From assembly GCA_023426005.1 (NCBI GenBank), contig JAFABO010000157.1:1-49118 (forward strand): DNA of 49,118 bases, read 5' to 3'. Below, one piece after another: positions 1-8,523 of this stretch. Under the pieces are notes generated by a model. It was not told where the DNA came from, did not search any database, and saw only the letters and a list, made by a program, of their open reading frames with translations. This stretch comes from Bacillota bacterium. Its GTDB lineage: Bacteria > Bacillota > Clostridia > Acetivibrionales > DSM-1351. The translations under genes were made by a program, and so were the position numbers. The stretch's first letter is position 1, and each line of letters begins with the position of its first letter.

Positions 1-45
1 ATAATATGTGTAGGACTAAAAGACGACGGAAATAAAGGAATGGAA

Positions 46-636
46 ATGAATATAGGGTGGAATATTGAAACTTATATAACCATAGCAGCCTTAATAATAA
101 CCCTGATACTGCTGTACTTATTAATAAAAATCGATTGGAAAAGTTATGGACTTTTATTTTTAATAAGCTCTGCAGTAGGTGTAATATTATGCTATATTTT
201 TATCGGCCTCAATTTATATGAATTTCCTTATAGACTTTTCCCCGCAATATCAAAGATACCTTTTACGGTTATTTTAACTGTATTTCCCTTCTATGTTTTA
301 CTTGGAGTCCGTTACAGTCCCGCAGAATGGCACAGGAAGATCTTTTTTTACTGGGTTATGGTCCATATCGGTATGCTTGGTGAGGTCCTTGCCGAAAGCC
401 GGACCCAGCTGATCAAATATCTGTCGGGATGGGATGTTTGGGATTCCTATACCTGGTGGTGGATATACCTGCTGGTATTTGAGTGGGTAGGGGGGATAAT
501 CATCCCGCAGGACAAAAGAAAGCCTCTGACAAAAGATACATTAAGCTTTGGCAAGATTGGATGGTTTATAATGCATTTCATCCTGATCGTCACTATTTTC
601 CTGGCAGGTGTATATACGGGGATGGCGCTGAAATAG
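46..636 (+). CDS. CBO0543-like integral membrane protein of unknown function
   Basis: A 196-residue, strongly hydrophobic protein with about six predicted membrane segments (near residues 8-26, 34-52, 65-90, 100-118, 133-152 and 170-192). Short charged loops separate them, and there is a Trp-rich stretch near residues 125-145. The pattern resembles the CBO0543 family of clostridial and bacillar membrane proteins, which has no known biochemical role. I chose the ATG at 46 because AAAGGA at 34-39 sits six bases upstream; the ATG at 40 is too close to it. The next gene is a tRNA on the other strand, so there is no operon context. Family membership is recognised from pattern only; any function would be a guess. 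Confidence 0.7.
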   Translation: MNIGWNIETYITIAALIITLILLYLLIKIDWKSYGLLFLISSAVGVILCYIFIGLNLYEFPYRLFPAISKIPFTVILTVFPFYVLLGVRYSPAEWHRKIFFYWVMVHIGMLGEVLAESRTQLIKYLSGWDVWDSYTWWWIYLLVFEWVGGIIIPQDKRKPLTKDTLSFGKIGWFIMHFILIVTIFLAGVYTGMALK

Positions 637-714
637 GGGCATTTGAACAGTTCCCAGTCAGCCGCCGGTGGGTTTCCGGAAGCAAACGGTCCTATTAATC
701 ATTACCAAAGTCAA

Positions 715-744
715 AGCCGGCAAGCTTTAAAAAGCTTACCGGCT
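715..744 (-). terminator. Intrinsic terminator downstream of tRNA-Arg
   Basis: Two arms, 715-728 and 731-744, pair over 13 of 14 positions with a C/A mismatch (AGCCGG and AAGCTTT blocks). On the minus strand the hairpin is followed by TTTGACTTT. It lies just past the 3' end of the tRNA. On the plus strand it could also stop readthrough from the membrane protein gene. Confidence 0.7.
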
Positions 745-757
745 CCAGCCATACATT

Positions 758-834
758 TGGCGCGCCCGGCAGAGATCGAATCCACAACCTTTTGGTCCGT
801 AGCCAAACGCTCTATCCAATTGAGCTACGGGCGC
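758..834 (-). tRNA. tRNA-Arg (anticodon ACG)
   Basis: A 77-nt cloverleaf read on the minus strand. The acceptor stem GCGCCCG/CGGGCGC is perfectly paired and the D-arm is GCTC...GAGC. The anticodon stem TTTGG/CCAAA carries the seven-base loop CTACGGA, giving anticodon ACG. The T-arm holds TTCGATC, with two G-U pairs in its stem. Discriminator G and an encoded CCA end complete the molecule. ACG reads CGN arginine codons after A34-to-inosine editing by TadA, as is usual in bacteria. Confidence 0.97.
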
Positions 835-868
835 ATATAAAGCACATACATATTAACGTGCACATAAT

Positions 869-897
869 ATATTAATACATATTGATTAAAAAAGCAA
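869..897 (-). promoter_or_regulatory. Putative sigma-A promoter of tRNA-Arg
   Basis: On the minus strand, TTGCTT (892-897), a 17-base spacer and TAATAT (869-874) lie about 35 bases upstream of the tRNA 5' end. Spacing is ideal; the -35 matches four of six consensus bases. Assigned by motif and position only. Confidence 0.5.
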
Positions 898-955
898 CAG
901 TTTGTTTTATTTACCATGCAAAATTTTACTTGCGGAATACTTGCTGAAAAAAATT

Positions 956-1858
956 TTACTTGAAGAACAGCTTAAACATAATATCTCTGCTGTAATTGCC
1001 GAAACCCTTTCCAAAGAGAGTCACACCGCCGGCATTTATGGCATCAGGGAGAATCGCTATTTTAAAGGACCAGTATTTCTGGCGGATATCCAGAGAGGAG
1101 AGAGATACATCAGAGACATGAATTCCGTCAATATAAGTTCCTTCCTGAGATATCCTAATTGCCTTATAAAGTCCGTATTGCCCCACGTTCAGGCTCCACC
1201 ATTCGGGGGTGAACTTTCCGCGGCTGTATCCAAAGTCACCCGGGCTGGTCCAGTGGCCCAGCTTTTGCTCATTGAGGAAGAAAGTTATATCAGACGGCCA
1301 GTTATTATTTACACCGGGTGCCTCAGAACCGAGTTCCATTGATATCTCCAGTTCTTCAGGCTGCTGTGCCGACAGGAGAAAATTCGGGACCTTGTATTCA
1401 ACATACCCTTCTGTAAACCATAGTATACCGGCATTAACTCTTTCAGGGTCCAAAAAGTATCTGGGATCGTCAAATTGTCCGATAACTTTTTCGGGCGTGG
1501 CAATTCCGCAGGTGGGGGTTACGCTGAAGTCGGAGTAATGCCCGATAGGCATGGAAAATTCGTGAAAATTGCGGGCTTTTAACTGCTTGCTTGGAAAAAT
1601 AATTTCTATTGTATCAACGTCCAGGTAACAGAGCTTCTGTACCGACCCATTGGCGCTTTTGCGCTCGCAGCGGATAATTTCAGCCCTTTCAAGCTTCTTG
1701 ACATGCATTGTTACAATAGCACTGCTCAGCTCCAATTGTTGAGCCAGCTGTTTTATATTTAATGGATTTTGAGCCAGCAGGTTAATAATTTTGATGCGAA
1801 CATCACTGCTTAGGGCTTCATAAACTGGCAGCCATTTCTCTGAGATATCTGTTTTCAT
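956..1858 (-). CDS. ArsR-family transcriptional regulator with large C-terminal putative effector domain
   Basis: A 300-residue protein. Residues about 8-80 form an ArsR-type winged helix (LSSDVRIKIINLLAQNPLNI, then QLELSSAIVTMHVKKLERAE, the recognition helix). The remaining ~210 residues are rich in beta-strand and aromatic residues (NNNWPSDITFFLNEQKLGHW, EWWSLNVGQYGLYK) and look like a beta-sandwich rather than a metal-binding ArsR tail, so a carbohydrate-type effector is plausible. The start at 1858 uses GGAGG eleven bases upstream; the upstream in-frame TTG would overlap that site. The gene is divergent from the GH51 arabinofuranosidase, with adjacent consensus promoters, so local control of that gene is likely. 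The DNA-binding fold is seen; the sugar-response role is inferred. Confidence 0.85.
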   Translation of the reverse strand: MKTDISEKWLPVYEALSSDVRIKIINLLAQNPLNIKQLAQQLELSSAIVTMHVKKLERAEIIRCERKSANGSVQKLCYLDVDTIEIIFPSKQLKARNFHEFSMPIGHYSDFSVTPTCGIATPEKVIGQFDDPRYFLDPERVNAGILWFTEGYVEYKVPNFLLSAQQPEELEISMELGSEAPGVNNNWPSDITFFLNEQKLGHWTSPGDFGYSRGKFTPEWWSLNVGQYGLYKAIRISQEGTYIDGIHVSDVSLSSLDIRQKYWSFKIAILPDAINAGGVTLFGKGFGNYSRDIMFKLFFK

Positions 1859-1892
1859 TAAAGCATAATCCTCCAATGCAAGAATTAATACA

Positions 1893-1921
1893 AGTATAAA
1901 TTACCTTCTGCCTTTTGTAAA
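1893..1921 (-). promoter_or_regulatory. Sigma-A promoter of the ArsR-family regulator
   Basis: On the minus strand TTTACA (1916-1921), exactly 17 bases, then TATACT (1893-1898). It lies 35 bases upstream of the chosen ATG, with GGAGG between. Five of six consensus bases match in each hexamer. Confidence 0.75.
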
Positions 1922-2025
1922 TACAGATATTAAATATACATGAAGTGAACATGATCATTTCAATTTTAAAAAGTTGAAGTATACGGAGTACTGGGAGGAT
2001 TATACCGGCTTTTTGGGGTTTGCTA

Positions 2026-2054
2026 TTGACAGTGTGAGGATACAAGGATATTAT
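2026..2054 (+). promoter_or_regulatory. Sigma-A promoter of the GH51 gene
   Basis: TTGACA (2026-2031), 17 bases, TATTAT (2049-2054): a consensus -35 and a five-of-six -10. It gives a predicted transcript start near 2061 and a leader of about 57 bases to the ATG at 2118. Confidence 0.82.
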
Positions 2055-2058
2055 ATAG

Positions 2059-2088
2059 TTATTAATATTATGGTTATTTAATTAATAA
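2059..2088. promoter_or_regulatory. Inverted repeat, candidate operator at the GH51 transcript start
   Basis: TTATTAAT (2059-2066) and ATTAATAA (2081-2088) are perfect inverted copies 14 bases apart. They sit immediately after the -10 box and over the expected transcript start, where a repressor would block initiation. The divergent ArsR-family protein is the obvious candidate binder, but the region is very AT-rich and chance symmetry is possible. Confidence 0.45.
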
Positions 2089-2117
2089 ATCTATTAACCT
2101 GCTTGGGAGGATTTAAT

Positions 2118-3626
2118 ATGGGCAAAGCTAAGATGATACTGAATAAGGATTATGTAATCGGTGAGGTTGACAAAAGGATTTACGGCTCATTTATAGAACA
2201 TCTGGGGAGAGCTGTTTATGGCGGAATTTATGAACCCGGACACCCCACCGCCGATAAATACGGTTTCCGTCAGGATGTGGCAGCAATGATAAAAGAGCTG
2301 CAGATACCTATCGTAAGATATCCAGGAGGAAACTTTGTATCGGGCTACAACTGGGAAGACGGAGTAGGTCCGGTTGACAAAAGGCCAAGGCGTACCGAGC
2401 TTGCCTGGATGACAACAGAAACCAATGAAGTCGGAACAAATGAATTCTTTACCTGGGCGAAAGAAGTGGGAGCTGAAGTAATGATGGCTGTAAACCTTGG
2501 AACAAGAGGAGCCGACGCTGCAAGGAATCTGCTGGAATACTGCAACCATCCCGGCGGCACATACTGGAGCGATCTCAGAAAAGCGCACGGGTACGCTCAG
2601 CCTCACAATATAAAAATCTGGTGTCTTGGAAATGAGATGGACGGCCCCTGGCAGATCTGCGCAAAAACTGCTGATGAATATGGCAGATTGGCTTGCGAGA
2701 CGGCTAAGGTCATGAAGTGGGTCGATCCAACCATTGAATTGGTTGCCTGCGGAAGCTCAAGCAGTGCGATGCCTACCTTTGCACAATGGGAAGCCACTGT
2801 GCTCGATCATACTTATGAACATGTTGACTATGTTTCACTCCATACGTATTACGGCAACCGGGACAATGACACGGCCAACTTCCTTGCCAGATCCATGGAT
2901 ATGGATGCATTCATCAAGTCGGTAATATCAACCTGTGATTATGTAAAGGCCAAGAAGCGCAGCAAGAAGAAAATCAACCTTTCCTTCGATGAATGGAATG
3001 TCTGGTTCCATTCAAATGAAGCCGACAAAAAGGTTGAGAGATGGTCGGTCGCTCCTCACCAACTGGAAGATAAGTATAATTTCGAGGATGCGTTGCTGGT
3101 CGGAAGCATGCTGATAACCCTTTTAAAGAATGCAGACAGAGTGAAAATGGCATGCCTTGCACAGCTTGTTAACGTTATTGCCCCAATTATGACCGAAAAT
3201 AACGGAGCTGCCTGGAAGCAGACCATATACTATCCATACCTTCATGCATCGGTATTCGGAAGAGGAACCGTACTGAACCCGGTAGTAAAATCACCGCTTC
3301 ACGATACAAAGGATTTTACAGACGTTCCATATATTGATGCTACGGCTGTTATCAGTGATGACAAGAATGAAATAACCATATTCGCGGTTAATAAAAATAT
3401 GGAGGAAAATATCACCCTGGATATTGAACTCAATGGTTTCGGACAATTTGCGGTGGTTGAACATATCGTACTTGAACATAGTGATGCAAAAGCAGTTAAT
3501 ACTAAGGAAAATCCAAATAATGTTGTTCCTGATACAAATGGAAATGCAGCAATTGAAGATGGAAAGGTAAAGGCCGGCCTCAGGAAGCTTTCCTGGAATG
3601 TTATAAGACTCAGGAAAGTTAAGTAA
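2118..3626 (+). CDS. abfA: GH51 alpha-L-arabinofuranosidase
   Basis: A 502-residue family GH51 enzyme that releases terminal L-arabinofuranose from arabinoxylan and arabino-oligosaccharides by a retaining mechanism. A (beta/alpha)8 catalytic domain is followed by a C-terminal beta-sandwich. The acid/base Glu is E173 in CLGNEMDGPW and the nucleophile is E292 in SFDEWNVW; these positions match the numbering known for the Clostridium thermocellum GH51 enzyme. RYPGGNFVSGYNWEDGVGP is also family-typical. There is no signal peptide or dockerin, so it is cytoplasmic and must act on imported oligosaccharides. The ATG at 2118 follows GGGAGG by seven bases; the TTG at 2103 overlaps that site and is rejected. 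It has its own promoter and terminator. Confidence 0.96.
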   Translation: MGKAKMILNKDYVIGEVDKRIYGSFIEHLGRAVYGGIYEPGHPTADKYGFRQDVAAMIKELQIPIVRYPGGNFVSGYNWEDGVGPVDKRPRRTELAWMTTETNEVGTNEFFTWAKEVGAEVMMAVNLGTRGADAARNLLEYCNHPGGTYWSDLRKAHGYAQPHNIKIWCLGNEMDGPWQICAKTADEYGRLACETAKVMKWVDPTIELVACGSSSSAMPTFAQWEATVLDHTYEHVDYVSLHTYYGNRDNDTANFLARSMDMDAFIKSVISTCDYVKAKKRSKKKINLSFDEWNVWFHSNEADKKVERWSVAPHQLEDKYNFEDALLVGSMLITLLKNADRVKMACLAQLVNVIAPIMTENNGAAWKQTIYYPYLHASVFGRGTVLNPVVKSPLHDTKDFTDVPYIDATAVISDDKNEITIFAVNKNMEENITLDIELNGFGQFAVVEHIVLEHSDAKAVNTKENPNNVVPDTNGNAAIEDGKVKAGLRKLSWNVIRLRKVK

Positions 3627-3705
3627 ACAAAAGCCTTTACCCCGGCTCCGACAGAGATGACTTCATCAATAAAATTGAATTTCTAAACCAAATATGTACG
3701 GTAGA

Positions 3706-3745
3706 AAAAGGTTGTCCGGATAAAAAACCATCCGAGCAGCCTTTT
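3706..3745. terminator. Bidirectional intrinsic terminator between abfA and the AraC-family gene
   Basis: Arms 3706-3721 and 3730-3745 pair over 16 positions with one mismatch and two G-U pairs. A-runs on the left and T-runs on the right make it usable from both sides. It separates two convergent genes. Confidence 0.85.
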
Positions 3746-3777
3746 AATTGTCCGGAAAAGTATAAATTTTATAGCTC

Positions 3778-6117
3778 TCAATTGTTGCCTTCAGGCAAAG
3801 AGCCTGTTTTAGAGCTGTTGAGTATATATTCTCTGTAGGAGGCCGGTGTCAGTCCCACATCTTTTTTGAAAACACTGTAAAAGTGGCTGATATTCGTAAA
3901 ACCAACCATACCTGGGACTTCATTGATCTTATGCTTATCCTGTCCTAAGAGTTCCTTTGCCTTATTAATTCTAATTTGCCTCATATAATCTATTACATTC
4001 ATTCCCGTTATTTCCTTGAAGATTTTTGACAGATAATAGGGTGTATAGCCTGCTATATCAGCAAGGGTTTCTACCGAGATATTTATGTCCCGGTAGTTCT
4101 GTTTCATGTAATCCTGTACTTTTTCTATTATTTTATAGTGCTTATTGTTTTTTAGCCGGCTTATTTGTTCCAGCATGGCTTGATACTCATCAAAAATTCC
4201 TATCAGCCAATCCTTTGCCTGCTCCAGAGTCTGCAGAGAGGAAAAAATGTCGCTGATATCATCAAAGCTTAGATAGTAACCATTGTTAACCTGGCTGGTT
4301 GTCTGATTGACAGTCTTGATGCATGCAGTAATAATCTGAAAGAAAACAGAAACAGCTTCAGAGTAATGATAGCATCTTATTAATTCTATTGCATTCTGAA
4401 GAGTTTCACTAAAAACATCCTTTTTGTTGAGTTTTATGGATTCAATAAGTTTTTCTTCGATTTCAACGGGATATATGTTGTTGGTTGTCAGATTTTCATC
4501 CAGGTATCTCTGATAATAGGTTCTATCCATACCCATTATAAATCTGTACTTGACCATTTCTACTGCTTTTTTATAAGTAGCCATACACTCGCTTATACTG
4601 TTAGCTGCACCGCCGATACCTACGGTAAGAGAAATATGGAGTGTGCTTTTGGAGATTTCCCTGATATTTTCCATAGCTGATAGCAAGGTGTTAAAGTTAT
4701 TCTCTAACTTATTTCTATAGTTAAGAAGTATAGCAATTTCCCCTTCAAACATGTTTACGGCTTCACAGTCGAACTCTTTGATCAAAAGCTCAGGAATTGT
4801 TTTGCAGAGGGTAGTGACATAGGCAAATTTATTTGTTGCGTCTATCTGGCTATAGTTGTCAAGCTTGATGGATATGATAATAAGGTTTGCAAACTCTATT
4901 TTAAGATCATAGCTTAATAATTCATTTTCCATGTTTTTAGTGATAGAGTTTGATTGCAGCAGAAATCCGAGGAGTTCCATCTTTAACCTGCTGTTCCTGT
5001 CCTGACTTATGATTTCCAATTCTTTAAGTTGTTCCTGTGTCTCGGTGAAGACTTTTGCAATAGTTGCAATTTCACCGATTTTATGGGGTGAGCTGGCAAA
5101 CTTGGAACTGGACATCATTTCAGTTACTTTTTTTATAGGTGAGTAGATATTTCTGGATATAAAATAACCTATCAGACCAAAAAAAATAAGAATCAGGGTA
5201 CCTATGAGTATTACAGTATTTCTCTTATGGCTGATGGTTCCTGTAATATCCTTCAAGGATCTGATATTTATGAGATAGAGGCCGGACTCAAGGCTTTTTA
5301 CGTAAGTAACAAGTTTCGTATCATTATCCGGATCAATATTAAAATAACCTTTTATCTCTCCTGAGGAAAGAATACCAGTGAAAAAAGGTTCAGTCTTAAT
5401 ATTCTTTTTTGTTGTGTAATTATAGGAAGTATAAATAACATTTCCAGCGTTATCGGTAACCAGGGTAATTCCTTCGTACTTTCCGAGAAGCTTTTTTTCT
5501 ATCTCTTCCTTATCAAAATTCATTATAATGGCATCACCTGTTATTTTCTCTTTAAACTGGGAATCAGAAAAGATTACTGAAATAGTGTCCAAAGTACTAA
5601 TACCCTCAAAACCGTTAGGAGTACTTGAACAGGATACGATTTTCAAGCTGCTGTCAATATCAAGAAAGGAGAGGGGAGCATTTATGAACTGTTTGAAATC
5701 TATATCGGTCTTGCCTGTTGTGATGGGGTAATCATGATCCTTATTCAATAAAATTATAGAATGCAAGTATGGATTCGTGTAGCCCATCTGCTTTAAAAAT
5801 ATGTCTGAGCGGTTGATGGTCAATGAATCGGCGTTTGTATCCGTTAAAAAAGAATTTATTTCAGTTGATTGCCTCAGATAGAGGTTTATTTGCTTTATCT
5901 GATTAAATATATTATCAAAATCACTGTTTAGCCTCTCCAGGCTATAGGTATATTCAATGGATAACTGGCTGTAGATGCTATTAATATACATGGTGGAAAA
6001 TATCAGAGATGTAGACAGGACTATTATAACCGCCAGTATGATAAAGGACATAAGAAGCTTAAAATATAGCTTTCTTGCTATAGTGGGCATCTTAATCGGA
6101 AACTTGCGTAAAAACAC
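3778..6117 (-). CDS. Membrane-anchored AraC-family transcriptional regulator
   Basis: A 779-residue one-protein sensor-regulator. A membrane helix near residues 20-43 and another near 301-320 bracket an extracytoplasmic sensor of about 255 residues (Cache-like by architecture). A HAMP-like stretch and a long cytoplasmic linker follow, and residues about 675-770 are an AraC/XylS double helix-turn-helix (LADIAGYTPYYLSKIFKEIT and VGFTNISHFYSVFKK). There is no kinase or receiver domain. Such proteins usually sit beside LplABC-type importers, as here, where it is divergent from one, so it probably activates that operon in response to an extracellular sugar or binding protein. The GTG start at 6117 follows GGAGG by about ten bases. 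The ligand is unknown. Confidence 0.88.
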   Translation of the reverse strand: MFLRKFPIKMPTIARKLYFKLLMSFIILAVIIVLSTSLIFSTMYINSIYSQLSIEYTYSLERLNSDFDNIFNQIKQINLYLRQSTEINSFLTDTNADSLTINRSDIFLKQMGYTNPYLHSIILLNKDHDYPITTGKTDIDFKQFINAPLSFLDIDSSLKIVSCSSTPNGFEGISTLDTISVIFSDSQFKEKITGDAIIMNFDKEEIEKKLLGKYEGITLVTDNAGNVIYTSYNYTTKKNIKTEPFFTGILSSGEIKGYFNIDPDNDTKLVTYVKSLESGLYLINIRSLKDITGTISHKRNTVILIGTLILIFFGLIGYFISRNIYSPIKKVTEMMSSSKFASSPHKIGEIATIAKVFTETQEQLKELEIISQDRNSRLKMELLGFLLQSNSITKNMENELLSYDLKIEFANLIIISIKLDNYSQIDATNKFAYVTTLCKTIPELLIKEFDCEAVNMFEGEIAILLNYRNKLENNFNTLLSAMENIREISKSTLHISLTVGIGGAANSISECMATYKKAVEMVKYRFIMGMDRTYYQRYLDENLTTNNIYPVEIEEKLIESIKLNKKDVFSETLQNAIELIRCYHYSEAVSVFFQIITACIKTVNQTTSQVNNGYYLSFDDISDIFSSLQTLEQAKDWLIGIFDEYQAMLEQISRLKNNKHYKIIEKVQDYMKQNYRDINISVETLADIAGYTPYYLSKIFKEITGMNVIDYMRQIRINKAKELLGQDKHKINEVPGMVGFTNISHFYSVFKKDVGLTPASYREYILNSSKTGSLPEGNN

Positions 6118-6596
6118 TGAAATCCATCCTCCTGCAAATATATTAGTATTAACACATTCCTGTATGGAAAGCTATAGGCTTCAACATTTATAAAATATTT
6201 ATAATTAAACTTTTATGAGAATTAACTGTTAATTGAGCAATGAAAGTGCATGGTTGATTGGTTTGCAAAAGACTTGTTGCAGTTAATTGTACTACACCGG
6301 GAAATAATTATCAATGATTTTTGTCTGGTGCTCCGGTAGTGAGGATAAAGGCAGAAGGTGTTTATCTTGCTGGTATTGTGCGGCTTATACGCCTTTTCAA
6401 AAAAATATGATTATTAAAAATAAGAATAAAAAGCTAAAAATTATAAGTGCATAATTTGCCTTTTAGCAATAAAAGCATAAAATTCAGAATTTCAAAAAAC
6501 AATCAAACCTCTTATACTGTTCATGCAAGAAGTAACAAGCAGATGCAGCTGGCTGATTTCTATCAATAATTTTTAACATATGAGGGAGGTTTGGGG
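6118..6596. promoter_or_regulatory. Divergent regulatory region between the AraC-family gene and the ABC importer
   Basis: This 479-base AT-rich gap has no credible gene. It contains a perfect inverted repeat AATTAAC-T-GTTAATT at 6220-6234, near the regulator side. A TATACT at 6513-6518, about 80 bases before the permease gene, could be a -10 box, though no good -35 stands at the right distance; this suits an activator-dependent promoter. I see no riboswitch and no repeat array. Confidence 0.4.
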
Positions 6597-7574
6597 ATGC
6601 AACACAAAAATGTCATACCAAATAAAGAAGCTAATTTAAGTAAAAATAAACACTTTAAAAATTTTATTATAGAAATAAGAAAGAATTTCTCGCTTTATTC
6701 GATGGTATTACCTGCTGTAGCTGCGTTGCTATTGTTTAGCTATTTCCCTATGATGGGATTGATAATTGCCTTTAAAGATTTTCAATTCGATAAAGGGATT
6801 TTTGGAAGCGATTGGGTACACCCGTTCTATTATAATTTTAAGTTTCTGATAACTTCTGATGCGGCATTCCGGGCGGTAAGAAATACCATACTGCTAAACC
6901 TGTTGTTCATTGTAATGGGAACTATATTTGAAGTAGGGCTTGCATTGTTGTTGAATGAAATAAATAATAAAGCCTTTAAAAAGATAACTCAGTCGCTGAC
7001 ATTCCTGCCATACTTTGTATCGTGGATAGTTGTGGGTGTCTTCGCTTATAACTTTCTTAGCTATGATACAGGTGTCATCAATTCGCTGCTTGAAAGGCTT
7101 GGGCTGGAAAGGATGGATTTTTTCTCGCAACCAGGTATTTGGCCAATACTGTTATTATTTTTTCATAGATGGAAGAATACGGGATATGGCTCAGTTGTTT
7201 ATCTGGCAACTATAACGAGTATAGACAGTACTTATTATGAGGCGGCAGAAATAGATGGTGCAACGAAATGGCAGCAAACCTGGCATATCAGTATACCCTT
7301 GCTTATGCCTACGGTTATAATCCTCACCCTTTTATCAATAGGAAAAATAATGAATGCGGATTTCGGAATGTTCTATGCTCTGGTAGGAGACAATGCCCAG
7401 ATATATTCAACTACTGATGTAATAGATACTTTTGTTTACCGTAATCTCCGGGTCCTGGGGGATATTGGAATGTCGTCGGCAACAGGCTTCTTTCAATCCA
7501 TTCTGTCCCTCGTATTAGTAATCGGCAGTAACAAATTGGCCGGATTGTATAATAAAGATACAGCATTATTTTAG
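6597..7574 (+). CDS. Oligosaccharide ABC transporter permease, LplB-type
   Basis: A 325-residue inner-membrane permease with six predicted helices. The EAA loop is YYEAAEIDGATKWQQTWHIS (about residues 213-232), where the ATPase docks. It is closest in pattern to LplB/YtcP-type carbohydrate permeases of the MalF group. The ATG at 6597 lies seven bases after GGGAGG; the TTG at 6591 is too close to that site. It is the first gene of a three-gene importer with the next permease and a binding lipoprotein. No ATPase is encoded in the operon; importers of this type usually share a common MsmK-like ATPase. The divergent AraC-family protein is the likely regulator. Confidence 0.92.
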   Translation: MQHKNVIPNKEANLSKNKHFKNFIIEIRKNFSLYSMVLPAVAALLLFSYFPMMGLIIAFKDFQFDKGIFGSDWVHPFYYNFKFLITSDAAFRAVRNTILLNLLFIVMGTIFEVGLALLLNEINNKAFKKITQSLTFLPYFVSWIVVGVFAYNFLSYDTGVINSLLERLGLERMDFFSQPGIWPILLLFFHRWKNTGYGSVVYLATITSIDSTYYEAAEIDGATKWQQTWHISIPLLMPTVIILTLLSIGKIMNADFGMFYALVGDNAQIYSTTDVIDTFVYRNLRVLGDIGMSSATGFFQSILSLVLVIGSNKLAGLYNKDTALF

Positions 7575-7591
7575 AATGGAGGTATAAGCTT

Positions 7592-8467
7592 TTGATTTCG
7601 AAAGTTTCTAAAGCATTTATTTATCTATTGGTTTTAATATTTAGTGCAGTGTGCCTCTTACCCTTTATAATGGTTGTTTCAGGCTCACTGTCAAATGAAC
7701 AGGACATAGCCAGGTATGGATATACCTTGCTTCCTAAAAAGATTGACCTGGTTTCCTATAAAATATTATTACTGGATATCAAAACAATACTGAGAGCTTA
7801 CAAAGTCAGCCTGATAGTGACAGCTGCGGGTACTTTGGGGAGCGTTCTTATAAACACCATGATGGCATATGCCATATCAAGGAAGACTCTTAAGTATAGA
7901 AGGTTTTTTTCCGTATTCTCCTTGGTAACCATTCTTTTCAATGGCGGTATGGTTCCCTGGTATATTGTATGCGTTAATTACCTTCACTTGAAGGACACTA
8001 TTTTAGGTCTGATCCTGCCGTATCTGGCAAACGCGTGGTATATTTTCCTGCTTAGGAACTACGTACAGTCCATACCGGATGAAATGCATGAATCAGCAAA
8101 AATAGACGGGGCCGGTGAGTACACAATATTTTTCAAGATTATTCTCAGGTTAATGACTCCGGCATTGGCAACAGTTGGACTATTTACCGCGCTAGGATAT
8201 TGGAATGACTGGTGGCTGGGATTGATGCTGATAGACAGAGAGGAGTTAAAGCCCCTTCAACTCTTGTTGAGAACTATAGTTTCCAACATAATGTTTTTAA
8301 AAGCATCTACAAATGCGGCTGCAATGCAGCAGCTTGCTGCATCACTGCCGTCTGAGGGTCTGAAGATGGCTATATGTGTTATTACCATTGGGCCGATTGT
8401 ATTTCTTTACCCGTTCGTACAGAAGTATTTTGTTAAGGGCATCATGGTTGGTGCTGTCAAGGGATAG
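7592..8467 (+). CDS. Carbohydrate ABC transporter permease, LplC/YtcP-type
   Basis: A 291-residue MalG-group permease with six predicted helices. The EAA loop is MHESAKIDGAGEYTIFFKI, and NGGMVPWYI and the C-terminal FVQKYFVKGIMVGAVKG are characteristic of this subfamily. It starts with TTG at 7592, nine bases after GGAGG. It follows the first permease gene by 17 bases and should form a heterodimeric channel with it. Substrate cannot be read from the sequence; the nearby arabinofuranosidase and xylose-type genes make hemicellulose oligosaccharides plausible. Confidence 0.92.
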   Translation: MISKVSKAFIYLLVLIFSAVCLLPFIMVVSGSLSNEQDIARYGYTLLPKKIDLVSYKILLLDIKTILRAYKVSLIVTAAGTLGSVLINTMMAYAISRKTLKYRRFFSVFSLVTILFNGGMVPWYIVCVNYLHLKDTILGLILPYLANAWYIFLLRNYVQSIPDEMHESAKIDGAGEYTIFFKIILRLMTPALATVGLFTALGYWNDWWLGLMLIDREELKPLQLLLRTIVSNIMFLKASTNAAAMQQLAASLPSEGLKMAICVITIGPIVFLYPFVQKYFVKGIMVGAVKG

Positions 8468-8523
8468 CTAATTCAGCTTAAGCTGTTTAGTATAATAAAT
8501 TAGAATAAAAGGAGAGGGTAGTT

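Noticed and set aside
643..840. A 65-codon plus-strand frame after the membrane protein
   Set aside because: It covers the tRNA-Arg gene in antisense and the terminator hairpin; composition is set by those RNAs.
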